From: Halicephalobus mephisto
Lineage: Eukaryota > Nematoda > Chromadorea > Rhabditida > Panagrolaimidae
NCBI GenBank assembly: GCA_009193035.1
Contig: SWDT01000170.1
Location: 1 to 64,000, forward strand
Reading direction: 5' to 3'
DNA: 64,000 bases
Shown: piece by piece, positions 11,100-22,330 of the stretch
Layout of the letters: every line of letters begins with the position of its first letter
How positions within the stretch are numbered: position 1 is the stretch's first letter
Notes under the pieces: model-generated
The model's database searches: none
Seen by the model: only the letters and a program-made list of their open reading frames with translations
Told to the model about the DNA's origin: nothing
Program-made: the position numbers and the translations under genes

Positions 11100-11700
11100 T
11101 CACATATCAGATTCTAGTCGAATCCAATTGATAGTAGGATTGCAATCCAACAAAAGTTAATCCTTATTGAACACAATCGACATGCTTAAGCCTTTCTTTC
11201 CAGCAATTAAAAGGTATAAGTATGCTGATTGTATTCAATCAGAAGCAACCTTTTTATAATTACCATAATATCGTCAATTACGCTCGGTTATAATCAAATA
11301 TATGAAGAATATCCTCAGAAGTCCTTACGCGTTGATTCCACTCAGTTACAAATGATTCCAAAACACTTATATTGTAACTAAGCATACATGATCGACACGT
11401 AAGAACTTCTGAGTATCTTGCTCATATATTAGATTCTAACTGAACCTAATTGACGGTAGGACTGTAACCCAGAGAAAGTTGATTCTAATTGAATACTATC
11501 AACGTGTTTATGTCTTATAAGCGCAAGAAAACATAGTTTGAATATGCTGATTGTGCTCAATTAAAAGTAACCTTCGTAGAATTACCATAATATCGTCAAT
11601 TACGCTCGGTTATAATCAAATATACGAAGAATATCCTCAGAAGTCCTTACGCGTTGATTTCACTCAGTTACAAGTGCAAATTATCCGTGTAGTTCATGTT
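11100..11700. repeat. Duplicated blocks inside the large element
   Basis: A block with ACCATAATATCGTCAATTAC and GAATATCCTCAGAAGTCC occurs near 11260-11360 and again near 11580-11680. A partial inverted version lies near 11080-11110. Wording around CAGTTACAA and GTTGATT resembles the array at 50.2-50.9 kb. Confidence 0.55.
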
Positions 11701-12399
11701 CCAACAGTTACATAATTTTATATTAAGAAATTAGATATTTATTTCTGAAAGACAAATTTTCTAAGATCTCGAAAATCGGAACTTAATAGTGCCGATTTGC
11801 ATTTGTTGTTATACCAAAAGTTACGTTTTTGTGTGTAGACACCATAATATACGGCAATATCAATGATATAAGTGCAAGACCCAGGAAACCTTGTCATACA
11901 TGACGTGTTCCTCTGTGTACTCTTCAATACTGAGGAAGAGAACCGATTAGCCTCGGGTATTTTGAATATCTTCAGTCATGGAGACTACACGTCCACAACA
12001 CTTACTTTTATCTACTTTACATCACCCGTAGACGTGCTTTAAAGTAATTGCAATCTATGCATTTTACCACAACTTCGGTAATTGGAGAAGTAAACATAGT
12101 TATTTATGAAAGAAACCACGTTGATATTTTTCAACTTATTTAATTTTTTTGTTTTCAAAGATTAACTAAGGAAAATAGCAGCCTAATGTTACGAGATTAC
12201 ATAATCTATATTGAGTAATTATATAAAGAGCTTAAGTCGTAAATATTGTAGTGAATAAAAATTGTCTTTTGCGCACGATGTTGGAAGTTATGTGGCAACC
12301 TACTGTTTCCTCCCTTAGGAACGATCGTAAGTATGATTCACGTATTATTCAATAGTATTTATGTGCACTTTTTAATTGACGTATTAATTCCTTTTCAAG

Positions 12400-12876
12400 T
12401 AGCTTATAAATTAAGTTACAATTATTTTTCGGTCTTGATGTTTAAAAAATTTTCAGTCCAATGTTACATGTAAAAAAATGAACTGAATCCTAGGATGTTA
12501 TATATCTTTCGATAGGGAATTATATAAATTATATGATAAATATATTAGTATCTTCTCAAATATTTCATAAATTAAGTTACACCTATTTTTCGGTCTTAAT
12601 TTTAACGTATGTAACATTGGGTCGAAAAATATTTTACATTAACTTAATTTTAGGACATTATATATCATTCGATAGGGATTTATATAAATTATATGATAAA
12701 TATATTAGTATCTTCTCAAATATTTCATAAATTAAGTTACACTTATTTTTCGGTCTTGATGTTTAAAAACTTTTCGATCCAATGATTGATATATAAAAAC
12801 CAACTGAATCCTAAGATGTTATACATCATTCAATTCAGAACTCCACAATCTACTAAATTCTATTAACCTTACGGTA
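12400..12876 (-). repeat. Right terminal inverted repeat
   Basis: This is the inverted counterpart of the arm at 9537-10055. It has the same subunits and the terminal phrase CCTTACGGTA. Confidence 0.75.
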
Positions 12877-13148
12877 CAATTTCTGAGTTTTAGAAAAACA
12901 CTGAAATGAAAAATACCTACATAAATAAGTTTTAAATTAATAATGTTTGATGTTTAAGCTTTGTTATGTGCTGAATGTGAATAATATTTAATTCTTTTAT
13001 ATTTGACCTAATGATTATTCTGATGCCAAGTTGACATTGGTGGAATCGCTTTGGGATTTGTTAATTTTTAATTTTTTCCTTAGGGAATTCCACATTTGAA
13101 TATAAACTCGAATTTTTGAAAACTTTCAGTAAATTTTTGAAACTGAAA

Positions 13149-15948
13149 ATGGATCTGGAATCCGCGAGGAGAATAATCCTGAACCATCAAAATCGGATGT
13201 ACGGTAGTTTCGCGGTTAATTTCGTGGCTACGGTCCTCGCTATCGTGATGGTGTTACGGTACAGTCCGAAGACCATGGGTATCTACAAATATTTCCTTCT
13301 AAACATTGTAGTGAGTAATTTAAAATTTTAAAAATTAAAAATTTTTGAAAATTCTGAAATCTTCGAAAAATTTACGGAGGATTCTGAACATCAGAAGAAG
13401 TCTTCGAAAGGTTGTAGAATCTTATAGAAACTTCTGGATCTTTTTGAATATCATCGAGGCTTCTGAAATCTTCAGAAATTTTTTAAAAGTTTCTAGAATC
13501 CTGAATTTTTTAAAGATTTCTGGAAAGTTTTAAAATTTTGTAATTTCTGGAATTTTTTAGAACTTCCTAGAAACTTATTCAAAATTCCGAAATCTTCTGG
13601 AATCTCTTGAAGTTTTTAGAATATTCTTGAATTTCATGAAGATTTCTGAAAAGTTCTAAAATTTTGAAAAATTTTTGAAATTTAGTAAAATATTTTTAAA
13701 AGTTTTTAGAATCTTCCTTAATTTTTTAAAGATTTTTGAAAAGTTCTAAAATTTTGTAAAATTTCTGAAATTTTCCAGAAGAAAGTGAAAAACTGTAAAA
13801 ATTCCTAGAATCTTCCTAAAAGCCCTTGAAAACTTCCGAATTTACTTACAATCTCAAACAAGTTTTTAGAATTTTCTAGAATTCAGTAAAAATTTCCGAC
13901 ACTTTCTAAAATTGAATAAAAATAAAATAAAGTTTTCAAATTTTTAGTTTTTGAGAAATTTAAATTTATTTAAAAAAATTATTTTTGATTTTTAAAATAA
14001 TATTATTTCTAGTTATGGTCGTTCGCGATGGATATCGTCTACACGTTACTATGGATGCCGTTGCAGATAATGCCAGCCCCGGGGATCTGTATTGCCGGAT
14101 TACTGAAGCCCCTGGGACAATACAGCGGTAACGGGGCTTGTTTGGTAAATTTACGATTTCCAATTATTTTTAATTTTTCAAAAATTATTTTAAAGTTCAC
14201 TTTGGCATATCTCACAAGGAAAGTGCATTTATTCGAAATGACCTTTTGAAACGAGTTATATATCATTTTAAAGCCCCTGAAATACACATTCACAATCTAT
14301 GTTCTATTTCTACTGAGGGTTCTTCTGGAGGAAGATAACACAGGTTCTTTGGAATTACGTCTAACTAAGTATAATCAACAAGTTTCGATTATGTTCGCTT
14401 ATTTTCGAAATAAATTTGCAATGATAAATAACAAGGAAAGTCCACTTACTCCAAATGACCTTTTGAAGCAAGTTGTATATCATTTTAAAGCCCCTGAAAT
14501 ACACATTCAGAATCTATATTCTGTTTCTGTTAAGGATTCTTCTGCAGGAAAATAATTGAAAAAAACTACAAAGTTCTAACATATTCAGTTTTAAATTTCT
14601 ACGTACTTTTTTAAAATGAACTAGATAATCATAATCAGCTCGAAATTCACACATGAGTACAAGAAGTAATTACTTAAATCGTGGCATTTAATGCAGAAAA
14701 CAAACGTATCAAGAAGCAGAACTCAAACATCAAAAAGTTCCTTTTTTTGGAATTAATAATTTTATACTTTTTCAATTATTTTCCTGCAGAAGAACCTTCA
14801 GTAGAAAGAGAACATAGATTCTGAATGTGTATTTCAGGGGCTTTAAAATGATATATAACTCGTTTCAAAAGGTCATTTGAAGTAAGTGGACTTTCCTTGT
14901 TAGTTATCATTGCAAATTTATTTCGAAAATAAGCGAACATAATCGAAACTTGTTGATTATACTCAGTTAGGCGTAATTCCAAAGAACCTTTAGAAGAAAC
15001 AGAACATAGATTCTGAATGTGTATTTCAAGCGCTTTAAAATGATATATAACTCGTTTCAAAAGGTTATTTCAAGTAGTCTCTGAAAATTATTTTAAAATT
15101 ATCCACAATTACAGTAATTTTATAATTTTAGATAATCTTCATGGTCACCTACGTGGGGTGTAACATGTCTTGTTGCCATGCCCAGTTCTTCAGAGTGGTC
15201 ACAGCCACAGGCAAAAATACAAATTTCTTCAGTTATCCTTCTGTAATCACGGTTACTGTAGTTGCACATTTTCTGCCGGTCATCCCAGGGATAATCGCCT
15301 ACTTTTACGCCTTGGAGTTGGACAACGAAGCTTTGATGAAGTACTTTGATGTCAGTTTTCCGAATATCCGATATATCATCCAGATGATTCCTTGCGGCGG
15401 ATTCATCATTGACGAACATCATGAAAAATGGAAAATATTTTTTGGAACGTGTCTTGTTTGTCTTTCGGGTTGTCTGGCGCTGGGGACCGGGATGCTGACG
15501 TACATCCTGATGACGCTGAAAAAAGTCCTGAAAAACTCGATAAGTATGCAATCGGCTCAGCTCCAGAGACAGCTGATCCTGACCCTCGTCGTCCAGAGCT
15601 GTCTGCCTTCTGTCTGCTTAGGTCTACCGTATCTAATGACAGTTTTAGCTTCAATTTTCGGAGGCGATATTTTTTCACGTAAATTTAAGTCTTTTTTTAA
15701 AATAAAATTTTTAATTTTTAGAAATAGCGACTCTTCTGGTGGCCATAGGATCTCTCCATTCATTTTTTCACACAGTGGTCTTAATCCTCATGATTCAGCC
15801 TTACAAAACGGCCACTTATCATCTTCTTTGTCAACGTCAAAATCGCGTCGACGGTGCTGGTGTCAGAACCCTGAGTAACCCTACCCCGGCCAGAAACAGG
15901 CTCCACATGTCTTCCGCCAACCTCAGGGCCAATTCAGTCAATGCTTAA
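13149..15948 (+). CDS. Seven-transmembrane chemoreceptor, srh/sri-like
   Basis: Four exons (13149-13310, 14013-14144, 15132-15678, 15722-15948) join in phase to give 355 residues. A TTTCAG acceptor lies just upstream of the chosen ATG. After TM1, GIYKYFLLNIVLWSFAMD, a Pro-rich MPLQIMPAPGI and GLLKPLG follow the pattern of the nematode Str-superfamily receptors (Srh, Sri). Late in the protein, QLQRQLILTLVVQSCLPSV at the start of TM6 and VLILMIQPYKTATYHLL at the end of TM7 also fit. These receptors are expected in chemosensory neurons, coupled to G proteins. Intron 2 contains a large palindromic repeat. Srh against Sri cannot be settled by eye. Confidence 0.8.
13311..14012. other. Chemoreceptor intron 1, low-complexity
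   Basis: A degenerate run of TTCTGAAATCTTC- and AGTTTTTAGAATC-like phrases. No separate feature is recognised. Confidence 0.35.
14210..15080. mobile_element. Palindromic (foldback) element in a chemoreceptor intron
   Basis: The two arms are inverted copies of each other. The outer phrase AAATGACCTTTTGAAACGAG is at about 14236 on the plus strand, and its inverse is near 15050. Each arm holds two tandem subunits of roughly 240 bp containing TATATCATTTTAAAGCCCC and AATACACATTCAGAATC, joined by a spacer with TAAGTATAATCAACAAGTTT. A short frame (NDLLK, VYHFKAPEIHIQN) stays open in both arms. There is no transposase. Relatives occur at 10.2, 34.3-35.1, 42.9 and 55.9 kb. Confidence 0.75.
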
Positions 15949-16568
15949 TTCTGAAATTAAAATCCCAAAAAATCTCGAAAATTCTGGTATTCAGAATTCC
16001 GAAAATCCGCGTTGAAACTATTTCGTAATAATGTATATTTTTAATTTTTATAAAATATGATTTTCAAACAGCATTTAAAATGAAGAATTTAAAATTTTTT
16101 AGAATTTTCCGAAATTTCGTGTCGGGACCATTTTACTGAAAAAGTTCGATTTTTAATAAAAAAATAATTTTTAAAAAATCTTAAAATTTCGTGTCGGGAC
16201 CATTTCGTAACAAAATCCATGTTTTTAATAAATATATAACTTCTAAAAAGTTCCAAAATTTCGCCTCAGGACCATTTCGTAACAAAATCCATGTTTTTAA
16301 CAAGAATATGACTTTTAAAAAGTTCCAAAATTTCGCTTCAGGATCATTTAGTAATACTTTTTAGTAATTTATAATTACATGATTTTCGACCTTTCACATT
16401 TGTCCTTGACAAATTGAATTCAACTATTTAAACTCGAATAAGTTACTGAATAGGAAATAATTACTTTTTCGACGCGGGGATTCCTGTTCTGATTACAGCC
16501 CGTCCTCCCGGAATCGACTCCGAAACAGAAATCGATCGGCGAATTAGACGAAATCAAAGTACCGAGAA
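15949..16568. repeat. Intergenic region with four GGGACCATTT motifs
   Basis: Tandem units of roughly 65 bp at 16100-16340 each carry TTTCGTGTCGGGACCATTT or a variant (TTCGCCTCAGGACCATTTCG). The part nearest the lipase (16440-16568) is GC-richer and is likely promoter and 5'UTR. Confidence 0.6.
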
Positions 16569-18768
16569 ATGGAGTTATTTTTCAGTATTTTTTTATATTG
16601 TTTTGTATTTTTAAAAATAGAAGGAACCCCGGCAACTACCCCTCGGTCGGCATACAATGAAGTCGAAGCCAGGGCGCTTCTGAATCTAGCCGCAGCTGCC
16701 TACGCCCCGAGTCCTCATGATTGTGTAACAGTGTAAGGATTTTAAATTTTAGGATACTGTAGGATTTTCTTGGAAAGTTGAAGAACTTTTTAGAATTTAC
16801 GAAAAGTTTTTGTATCGTTTTAGAATACTGTAGGAATTCCCATATTCTGACGAGAAGTTTAGGAACTTTTGAGAATCTTATGAAATCTTTTAGATGCTTG
16901 TAAAAATATCTATTTATATAGTTTATACACATAAAAAAGGTACATTAGATATCATACATTGATATTACAGTTAATGTATTGATACATTGGTGTATCAGAT
17001 CCATTGTATTCAAAGTTTTTTAATATATTGATACCACACATAAAAGAGAGTACATTAAAATGACTATAATGCGTCAATACATTGAATACAATGCATCGAT
17101 ATCAATTTAATTTATAGATACGTTGAATATAATATATCTAATAGATTAGAACTGTTTTAATGCATTGATACATTGAATACAATGTATCTGATATATAATA
17201 ACCCCTTTAATGCATTAATAGATTAAATATAGTAGATTGATATTACACACAATGTATCTGATATATAACAATCCCTTTAATGTATTGATACATTGAATAC
17301 AATGTATCTGATACATAATAACCCCTTTAATGCATTAATAGATTAAATATAGTAGATTGATATTACACATAATGTATCTATGCGTTGAATATAATGTATC
17401 TAATAGATCAGAACTGTTTTAATGCATTGATACATTGAATATAATGTATCCGATAAATAATAACCCTTTTAATGCATTGATACATTGAATATAATGTATC
17501 CGATAAATAATAACCCTTTTAATGCATTGATACATTAAATACAATACACAGATATCAATTTAAGGTATTAATACATCGGATATAATGCATCGATACATCA
17601 AAGTGGTTTAATGTATCCATACATTATATAACATGTGTCTATTTTTTCGTGTGTAGTATGGCTAGATTACTGCAAGGATATCTCTTCAGGACCTTCTTGA
17701 GCACAACTCCGAGAATACTCTACTCTTTGACGGACAGAATCTGCGACGAATTGGGGAACAATTGCGGATCCTTTGCTTTTGCTGATGACGTCAACAAACA
17801 TCTCTACATCGTCTTCAGAGGCACGACGACGAAGGCTCAACTTCTGACGGAAAGTTGGCAAAGTCTTCATCCATCAATTGATTTTTATGGAGTTGGAAAA
17901 GCTCACAAATATTTCTTTACTGCTTTATCTGCTCTTTGGCCGGATGTGGAACAAGTATTGACGGATCACAAGGACTACGGGGTGACGTTCACTGGACATA
18001 GTTTAGGCGGGGCTTTGGCCAGTTTAGCCGCTTTGAAAACGGCTGTTTTTAATTACACAAAAGGCGAAAAAATTAAATTGTATACTTTCGGACAGCCCAG
18101 AGTCGGGAACGTCGAATTGGCCATGAAACACAACCAACTTCTTCCATTCAGCTTCAGAATCGTCCATGGAGTGGATATCGTCGCCCATCTTCCGGGATGC
18201 GCCAAAACGGACTTCTTAGGGGACACCGTAAGCAAAGTTTGCAATCCTGACAACTTCTACAAACCCTACCATCACGGATTAGAGATCTTCTATCCTCACG
18301 AGATGAGACCGGATTCGCCTTACTTCGAATGCCTCGGGGAACCCATCGGAGAAGACTTCAACTGCAGTGATAAATTAATCTTCATCCCAGAATACCACTT
18401 CCAGTACACATATGCCCACAATCACTACTTCGAACACAGAGTGAGGATTTTCGAAATCGTCTTAGGCTACTGTAAAAAGTTTGAAAATGTTCCAGAATCC
18501 AATGAGATTCTGAAATTTTCAAAAATCTTAAAAAATTTCGGAAATTTGGAATTTTAAAATTTTCTAAAAATATTTGTTTTTAATTTTTGCAATTTTAAAT
18601 TCGAAATTACAGGTCTCTGCGTTCGGGAATCTCGGATGTCAAGCAACAAAGGATCAAGAAAAAAAATTCCGGAAATCCGACAGAAATACGGGAGAAACCA
18701 GAAGTTCCTGGAATTCCATCGTGAACAAAGTGGAAATTTTGGGACAATTTTTGGGGATTGGACGGTGA
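16569..18768 (+). CDS. Secreted class 3 lipase
   Basis: Three exons (16569-16732, 17657-18440, 18613-18768) join in phase to give 367 residues. An in-frame stop shortly upstream fixes the ATG. The first exon encodes a hydrophobic signal peptide (MELFFSIFLYCFVFLKIEG), then ARALLNLAAAAYAPSPHDC, a typical N-terminus of worm class 3 lipases. The lipase core has YIVFRGTTTKAQLL, the nucleophile elbow FTGHSLGGALASL (Ser), GQPRVGN, the putative acid VHGVDIVAHLP (Asp) and a downstream YHHGLEIFY (His). The third exon begins VSAFGNLGC, completing the family's HxxYF...VSxxGxxGC ending. It probably hydrolyses lipid esters after secretion; the substrate is unknown. Intron 1 is full of repeats. Confidence 0.88.
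16925..17645. repeat. Hairpin-rich GATACATTG tandem array in a lipase intron
   Basis: The unit contains GATACATTG, a short AT spacer and CAATGTATC. These form a 9 bp perfect inverted repeat, repeated at roughly 57 or 115 bp intervals with phrases such as TAATAACCCCTTTAATGCAT. The block is bounded by ACACATAAAAAAGG on the left and an inverse-type ATTTTTTCGTGTGTAG on the right. A relative is at 57.7-58.05 kb. The lipase splice acceptor lies in the right boundary. Confidence 0.75.
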
Positions 18769-18869
18769 AAATTTTTAGTTCTTTAAAAATAAAAATGTAA
18801 TTATTACAGAAATAAAAGAGTTTCAAATTTGATGAATTTTGAATATTTTGTATTTTTTTACTAAAGTTG

Positions 18870-19130
18870 GTAATCAAAGTTCAAAGTTAAAGTTGATAAT
18901 TAAAGTTCAAAGTTAAAGTTGATTATTAGATTTGCCCACCAAATTTCGAGATCAAAGTTCGTTATTAAATTAGGTCAAAGAAGGTCGAAATCGAAGTTGA
19001 TAGTTAAAGTTAATCACTGAAGTTAATTATCAAAGTTTAAAGTCAAAGTTGGTAGTTAAATTTGATCGTTAAAGTTCGAAGTCAACATTGTTAGTTAAAG
19101 TTGATCATCAGAATTCTTGACAAAGTTATT
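18870..19130. repeat. Short-period tandem repeat
   Basis: Degenerate copies of AAGTTCAAAGTTAAAGTTGA at roughly 30 bp intervals, 3' of the lipase. Confidence 0.65.
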
Positions 19131-19159
19131 TGAAAAATATTTCCATATTTGACATCAGT

Positions 19160-19545
19160 TCATGCAGAAAAAAAGTAACTTTTAGTACAGTAATAAACGG
19201 AAATCGTCACTATTAAGTTCCACTTTTCATCACAAATGTCGAATACTCTTCAAAAATATCACATTTCGGAATTGTTACAGAACCAAAAATCACACTTTTT
19301 GTATTGGAGCTGTTTTTGGATAGTGACTAGAAAGTCTTGATTTGAGTTATAAGTAGACACTATCCAAAATCTCTACACAGAAAAGTGTAATTTTTAGTAC
19401 AGTAAAAAATGGAAATCGTCACTATTAAATTCCAATTTTCATTACAAATGTCGAATACTCTTCAAAAATACCACGATATTTACATTTTTGTCATATTTCG
19501 CAATTGTTACGATGTCAAAAATCACGTTTTTTGTGTGTAATGAAA
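19160..19545. mobile_element. Dispersed inverted-repeat element, copy 1
   Basis: Two tandem subunits of roughly 210 bp each run from AAAGTGTAATTTTTAGTACAG through GGAAATCGTCACTATTAAG to GAATTGTTACAGAACC. Between them lies TTTTTGGATAGTGACTAGAA with its partial inverse. The outer ends are imperfect inverse copies (CAGAAAAAAAGTAACTTTT and AACGTGATTTTTGAC on the opposite strand). The element at 36235-36835 has the same subunits. Confidence 0.65.
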
Positions 19546-20049
19546 GTTTTTCTCTAAATAGAAAATATTTTTCGCAACTAAGAAGATTGTAAATTGTTGT
19601 TATTTTTGCAATTTTTGGTGCTCTTTTTGACCACAGTGCTTATGACAAAAAATACTTTTCTTAAGTCATTGGCTTATCCTTTTTTGACATCAATTGATAT
19701 CTTAGGATTTGCGTAAATCTTCGAAAAATTGAACTCAGTCTTCTATTTTCACGGTGTCATCAATTAATTCCGGAAATATTGTGGATTAAAAAGTTGATTT
19801 CTGGATATTTGGAATTTAAAAAATTAGTTTCATATATCAACTTTAATTTCCTAATATTGTTTTAAATGTAAAAGTTTGATTTTTTAAATAAAATAAAATG
19901 TGATTTAAATGACGAAATTTAGGCTGATGAAAGTTGGAAGTACTCAAAAGGTCCCAGTTTGTCTGCCCCAACGTTGCGCGAGTTATGTGATGTTTCTGTC
20001 CCAAGTATCTTCCAATACTGTAATTATAGCTGAACAAAAAGTACCTATA
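19546..20049. other. Intergenic, no feature recognised
   Basis: AT-rich with a slightly more complex stretch at 19900-20040 (GTTGGAAGTACTCAAAAGG). There is no defensible gene. Confidence 0.3.
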
Positions 20050-20480
20050 ATAATATAATAAAATCCGTAGATCATGAATCTTAAATTAGGATTACTAGTT
20101 GACCTTTAGAACCCAGGATTCTGAATTTACGACACATATTAGAGATTTGTATCCCAATTATGTATCTTCTAATACTGTGACTATAGTTGAACAAAAAGTA
20201 GTTATAACAATATAATAAAACCCGTAGATCATGAGTCTTAAATCATGATTACTAGTTGACCTTCAGAATCCAGGATTCTGGATTTATGACACACATATTA
20301 GAGATTTGTATCACAGACGTTTAAATCTTAATGCTAGAGTTAAAAATGAACAAAAAGTAACTATAATAATATAATGAAATCTATAAATTCTTAATCTTAA
20401 ATCAGAATCAAAAGTCAACCTTCAAAATCCAGAATCCTAAAAACTAACTTTCAATTTTTTAAATAAAGTTGTAAAATTCC
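20050..20480. repeat. Tandem array of a dispersed repeat (AGAATCCAGGATTCTG family)
   Basis: About three units of roughly 150 bp contain GAACAAAAAGTAGTTATAAC, ATATAATAAAACCCGTAGAT and a self-complementary CAGAATCCAGGATTCTG. Related blocks lie at 58.44-58.99 and 63.79-64.0 kb. Confidence 0.65.
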
Positions 20481-20589
20481 GAATATCCTTAAAATTGAAA
20501 CTTATCTAAAGTGGTTTTTAAGATACTATATAATAAATGTAAAATTATTTTTCGTTTTTAATTTTTAGAGTTGTAAAAATTGGAACATG

Positions 20590-21400
20590 AATGCTTAGGC
20601 ACAAATGTCGCACCACGGTCGCGCGCAAGTTGCGGGTTTCGTTCTGGACGCTTCGCAGACGCCAGGCAGGTGGCGTTCCCTGATTAGGTGGGTCTCAGCA
20701 CGACCACCGTAATCCTACGAGGTTTGTATTGTTGTTGATTAATAAGACATATTTCTATGGAAGATTGATTTGTCGTTCTATAACGACTCAAGTGTACCTC
20801 TCCCTATTCATCACATCCCAAATCGCAACAATTCTGATTCAAAACTAAAGTTTTAGGAAGCTTAAAGTTATCAGTTTCGGATGAAATTAAAAATCAACCT
20901 TTTCAAAAGTGGACAATTACGATTTCGTAATAATTCTAAAACTTAGAAAATCCTCAACACAAGCCGTAAATTTAGGCCAGTCAAAACCGAAATCCATAGT
21001 CCGATTACTGATAAAACTTTATTTTTCGGTGTTTTTATAAAAACCGGGACTCGGAAGCAATATCCAACCCCAATCCCACACTCATTTAAAAATATTTCTT
21101 CTTTATCAAGGGGAAGCGCGAACGCTATCCCCAACACCCAAAAATTTAGCTGTTGGCGTACTCCAGTTCGGAGCAGCCATAGGGGTCAGCCTGGACCCTA
21201 AAGTGCAATGGGCAAGCCTCGCCCTAGAGATCTCGTCTTCTTGATCACGAGAACCTCCCAGCCAGGTAAGTTTATGAGCCGTCTCGTTGCGCGCTTTAAT
21301 CCAACTCATTCAGCGCTTCCAAATCAACTGCCAAACCGTCGCGAGAGAAGTCAGAGAAATTTTCCTTTTGCGATTTTGCCGCTGGAATGTTTGGTTTTTT
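20590..21400. pseudogene. GC-richer block, possibly a decayed retroelement
   Basis: The block 20605-20712 (plus) has an isolated 35-codon frame with Arg/Ser/Trp-rich content. On the minus strand, 21309-21106 reads MSWIKARNETAHKLTWLGG, which resembles the RNase H end of retroelement polyproteins (W-I-x-x-H...GNExADxLAxxG) with a deletion. Stops interrupt both sides. The call is tentative. Confidence 0.3.
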
Positions 21401-21594
21401 TTTGGATCGAATTAAATTTAAAAATTTTTATTTAAAAAAAAAACGAGACGATGGTTTATTGAAGTTATTTATTTTCCTAAGTCGATCAAACCAAAAAAAG
21501 CTGAAATTAAGATCCTAAATATTAAACTTTTTTATAAAGAAAGTCAATTTTTCAAACTTCCTTGATCCCCAATCTCGTTCCCCTACTTGTCTAG

Positions 21595-22330
21595 AATGGC
21601 TCTACGACAAATGCCCCCCAGCGATAGTTACTCCCTTCGACAAACGTTCCCCAGTGATAGTTACTATATCTTCGACAAATTTTTCCCTTCTACAGTTACC
21701 TCCAATGATATATGTTCTTTTTCGACAAATGCCCCTTATTGATAGTTACCCCCCAAATGGCATATATTCCTTTTTAACAAATATTCCCCTTCGACAGTTA
21801 CCCCCAATGGTATATGTTCTTTTTCGACAATTGCTCCCCCTTATTAATAGTTACCCTTTTTGACAGTTACTCTCCAATGGCATATATTCCTTTTCAACAA
21901 ATATTCCCCTTCGACAATTACCCCCAATGGTGTATGCTTTTTTTCTACAAATGTCCCCTTCTACAGGTACTCCTCGGTGATATATGTTCTTTTTTGATAA
22001 TTGCTCCCCTCATTGATAGTTACCCTCTTCAACAATTACCCCAAATGGTATATATTCCTTTTCGACAAATATTCTCCTTCAACAGTTACTCCCCAATGGT
22101 ATATGTTTTTTTTGATAATTGCTCTCCTTATTGATAGTTACCCCCCAATGGTATATGTTTTTTTTCGAAAAATTTTTCCCTTTGACAGTTACCCCCCAAA
22201 TGGTATATATTCCTTTTCTACAAATGCCCCCTTCGACAGTTACCCCCAATGGTATATGTTTTTTTTATAATTGCTCTCATTGATAGTTACCTCCTTCGAC
22301 AAATGTTTATTTTTTACAGATACCCCCTTT
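21595..22330. repeat. Roughly 50 bp tandem array
   Basis: About fourteen degenerate units alternate TTCGACAAATGCCCC, GATAGTTACCCCC and AATGGTATATGTTC. Similar wording (GCCCCCAGCGATATTTGTTC) occurs upstream of rpn-3. The open frames here come from the repeat. Confidence 0.75.

Larger units (their letters stand above)
9537..12876. mobile_element. Large DNA element with roughly 0.5 kb terminal inverted repeats
   Basis: The left end TACCGTAAGGTTAATAGAAT (9537) and the right end, its inverse finishing CCTTACGGTA (12876), bound a 3.3 kb segment. Inverted homology extends about 480-520 bp inward on each side. If TA is the target duplication, the element proper starts CCGTAAGG. The interior holds a LINE 3' fragment, a copy of a dispersed foldback repeat near 10.2 kb and duplicated blocks at 11.1-11.7 kb. 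I see no intact transposase, so it is probably non-autonomous or decayed. Confidence 0.75.

Noticed and set aside
10864..11160. 98-codon plus-strand frame with several Cys residues
   Set aside because: It lies inside the large repeat element, overlaps duplicated blocks and shows no recognisable domain or splice structure.
21255..21290. Spliced-leader RNA gene suggested by CCAGGTAAGTTTATGAG
   Set aside because: It contains a donor-like GGTAAGT but no SL1- or SL2-like leader sequence before it.
21654..22270. Overlapping frames rich in Pro, Tyr and Phe
   Set aside because: They follow the 50 bp tandem unit in each frame; the repeat explains them fully.
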